From the NCBI GenBank assembly GCA_030651815.1, contig JAUSBW010000169.1, positions 1 to 64,000 of the forward strand: 64,000 bases of DNA. Direction: 5' to 3'. Made by a program: the position numbers and the translations under genes. Below are positions 63,084 through 64,000 of the stretch, piece by piece. The notes beneath the pieces are model-generated. The model ran no database searches. It had not been told where the DNA came from and saw only the letters and a program-made list of their open reading frames with translations. The first letter of the stretch is position 1, and each line of letters starts with the position of its first letter. The DNA comes from Methanoregula sp. (GTDB lineage: Archaea > Halobacteriota > Methanomicrobia > Methanomicrobiales > Methanospirillaceae).

Positions 63084-64000
63084 ATGACCGAGCGGATCAT
63101 TTCCCCCGAACCTCTGGTGGATGATGGCGAAGAGCTCACGCTGCGCCCGGCCTCTCTCGATGCGTTCATAGGACAGGACCAGGTAAAAGCGATGTTGAAG
63201 ATCGCAATCGAAGCTGCGAAGATCAGGGGCGAACCGCTCGATCATATCCTGTTCTCCGGACCCCCGGGGCTGGGTAAGACCACGCTTGCCTATATCATTG
63301 CGCACGAGATGGGCGCGACAATCAGGACGACGACTGGCCCTGTGCTCGAAAAGCCCGGGGATATTGCAGCACTGGTCACTCCGTTAAAAAAAGGGGACGT
63401 ACTCTTTATCGATGAGATTCATCGCATGAACCCGGTAGTAGAAGAGATCCTCTACCCCGCGATGGAAGATTTTTTCATCGATGTGATGATCGGTGAAGGC
63501 CCGAGCGCCCGTTCGATCAAACTCACGCTCGAACACTTCACTCTGATCGGGGCAACCACCCGGCAGGGACTGTTGAGTTCGCCGTTCCGGGACCGGTTCG
63601 GTATTATCACCCGCCTAAACCTGTATTCCCCCTCAGAACTTGTCGATATCATCACCCGGAGCGCCGGCATCCTCAAGATTCCCATCACTCCGGATGGTGC
63701 TGAAGCGATCGCACAGCGGAGCAGGGGTACTCCACGGATTGGCAACCGTCTCTTACGCAGGGTGCGGGACTTTGCAGTGGTAAAGGGAGATGGCACGATC
63801 ACTGCAGAGATTGCAAAGAACGCTCTTTCCCTTATGCAGATCGACGAGCTCGGGCTGGATGAGCTGGACCGGCGCATCCTGTCGGTCATTGCTGAGGATT
63901 TCGGGGGAGGGCCGGTCGGGGCAAAGACCATTGCAATATCTGTAGGAGAGGAGACGCGGACGATTGAAGAGGTGTACGAACCCTATCTCATCCAGATCGG
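63084..64000 (+). CDS. ruvB: Holliday junction DNA helicase subunit RuvB, 3' end beyond the window
   Basis: The frame from ATG 63084 ([20 protein letters not shown]) is open to the window end, giving 305 of the usual 330-350 residues. [15 protein letters not shown], Walker [14 protein letters not shown] near residue 60, [20 protein letters not shown] (Walker B) and [18 protein letters not shown] (sensor and arginine finger) are all present. It is the hexameric branch-migration motor. The cluster order ruvC-ruvA-ruvB is the common bacterial one. Confidence 0.94.
   Translation, partial: MTERIISPEPLVDDGEELTLRPASLDAFIGQDQVKAMLKIAIEAAKIRGEPLDHILFSGPPGLGKTTLAYIIAHEMGATIRTTTGPVLEKPGDIAALVTPLKKGDVLFIDEIHRMNPVVEEILYPAMEDFFIDVMIGEGPSARSIKLTLEHFTLIGATTRQGLLSSPFRDRFGIITRLNLYSPSELVDIITRSAGILKIPITPDGAEAIAQRSRGTPRIGNRLLRRVRDFAVVKGDGTITAEIAKNALSLMQIDELGLDELDRRILSVIAEDFGGGPVGAKTIAISVGEETRTIEEVYEPYLIQI

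Overview
The window looks like a chromosomal segment of a methanogenic euryarchaeon, most likely of the Methanomicrobiales (Methanoregula-like); the taxon is inferred. The evidence is a euryarchaeal DNA polymerase D large subunit (DP2) with an intein, CofD for coenzyme F420, a complete archaeal A1AO ATP synthase operon, the UbiX/UbiD-like/aconitase-X set of the archaeal mevalonate pathway, an archaeal tRNA-Leu, and several PEGA, HEAT-repeat and threonine-rich lipoproteins. A bacterial-style ruvCAB cluster is at the right edge.

Layout. 1-2050: end of a membrane protein gene, three small AT-rich genes, an intact tRNA-Leu(CAA) and two tRNA fragments, resembling a worn integration site. 2096-7634: DP2 with a 165-residue mini-intein, then two HEAT-repeat genes. 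7685-7852: a decayed C-terminal piece of a third ATPase subunit I. 7982-18842: a type I restriction-modification locus, all on the minus strand, in the order hsdM, dinD, yhcG-type nuclease, SIR2-like gene, hsdS, hsdR, M48-type metallopeptidase. Three related 31-bp palindromic elements lie in its two non-coding gaps. 19500-28438: the archaeal ATPase operon (H, I, K, E, C, F, A, B, D), bracketed by two paralogous small proteins. 28834-37898: a second ATPase operon of bacterial V-type (E, DUF2764, A, B, D, I, K), lying between a complete universal stress protein and a remnant of one.

38145-43539: a phosphate permease with a truncated DUF47 partner, flanked by two paralogous small proteins, then the mevalonate-branch operon. 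43796-48106: a lipoprotein coupled to a frameshifted GNAT gene and a small antitoxin-like gene, about 900 bp with almost no coding, an HD hydrolase and cofD. 48201-53911: surface lipoproteins, one with three near-identical 333-bp repeats, a small zinc-finger gene not seen on the other strand, and a 424-codon HEAT ORF (396 residues from the preferred start). 53965-57379: cytosine deaminase, threonine ammonia-lyase, an iron-sulfur flavoprotein, a frameshifted cupin and a membrane protein. 57425-61929: a TMEM175-type channel, a duplicated lipoprotein promoter region, a zinc-ribbon membrane protein paired with a transglutaminase-like protein, and small genes. 62005 to the end: ruvC, ruvA and ruvB, the last cut by the window edge.

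How it works together. The two ATPases suggest two rotary machines with different ring design; the second has the sodium-ligand pattern in its ring subunit. The defence locus combines DNA modification, restriction, a probable NAD-directed SIR2 effector and accessory nucleases under what may be shared control elements. Many remnants (ATPase I, DUF47, USP, tRNA pieces, lipoprotein starts) show repeated gene gain and loss around the ATPase and phosphate loci.
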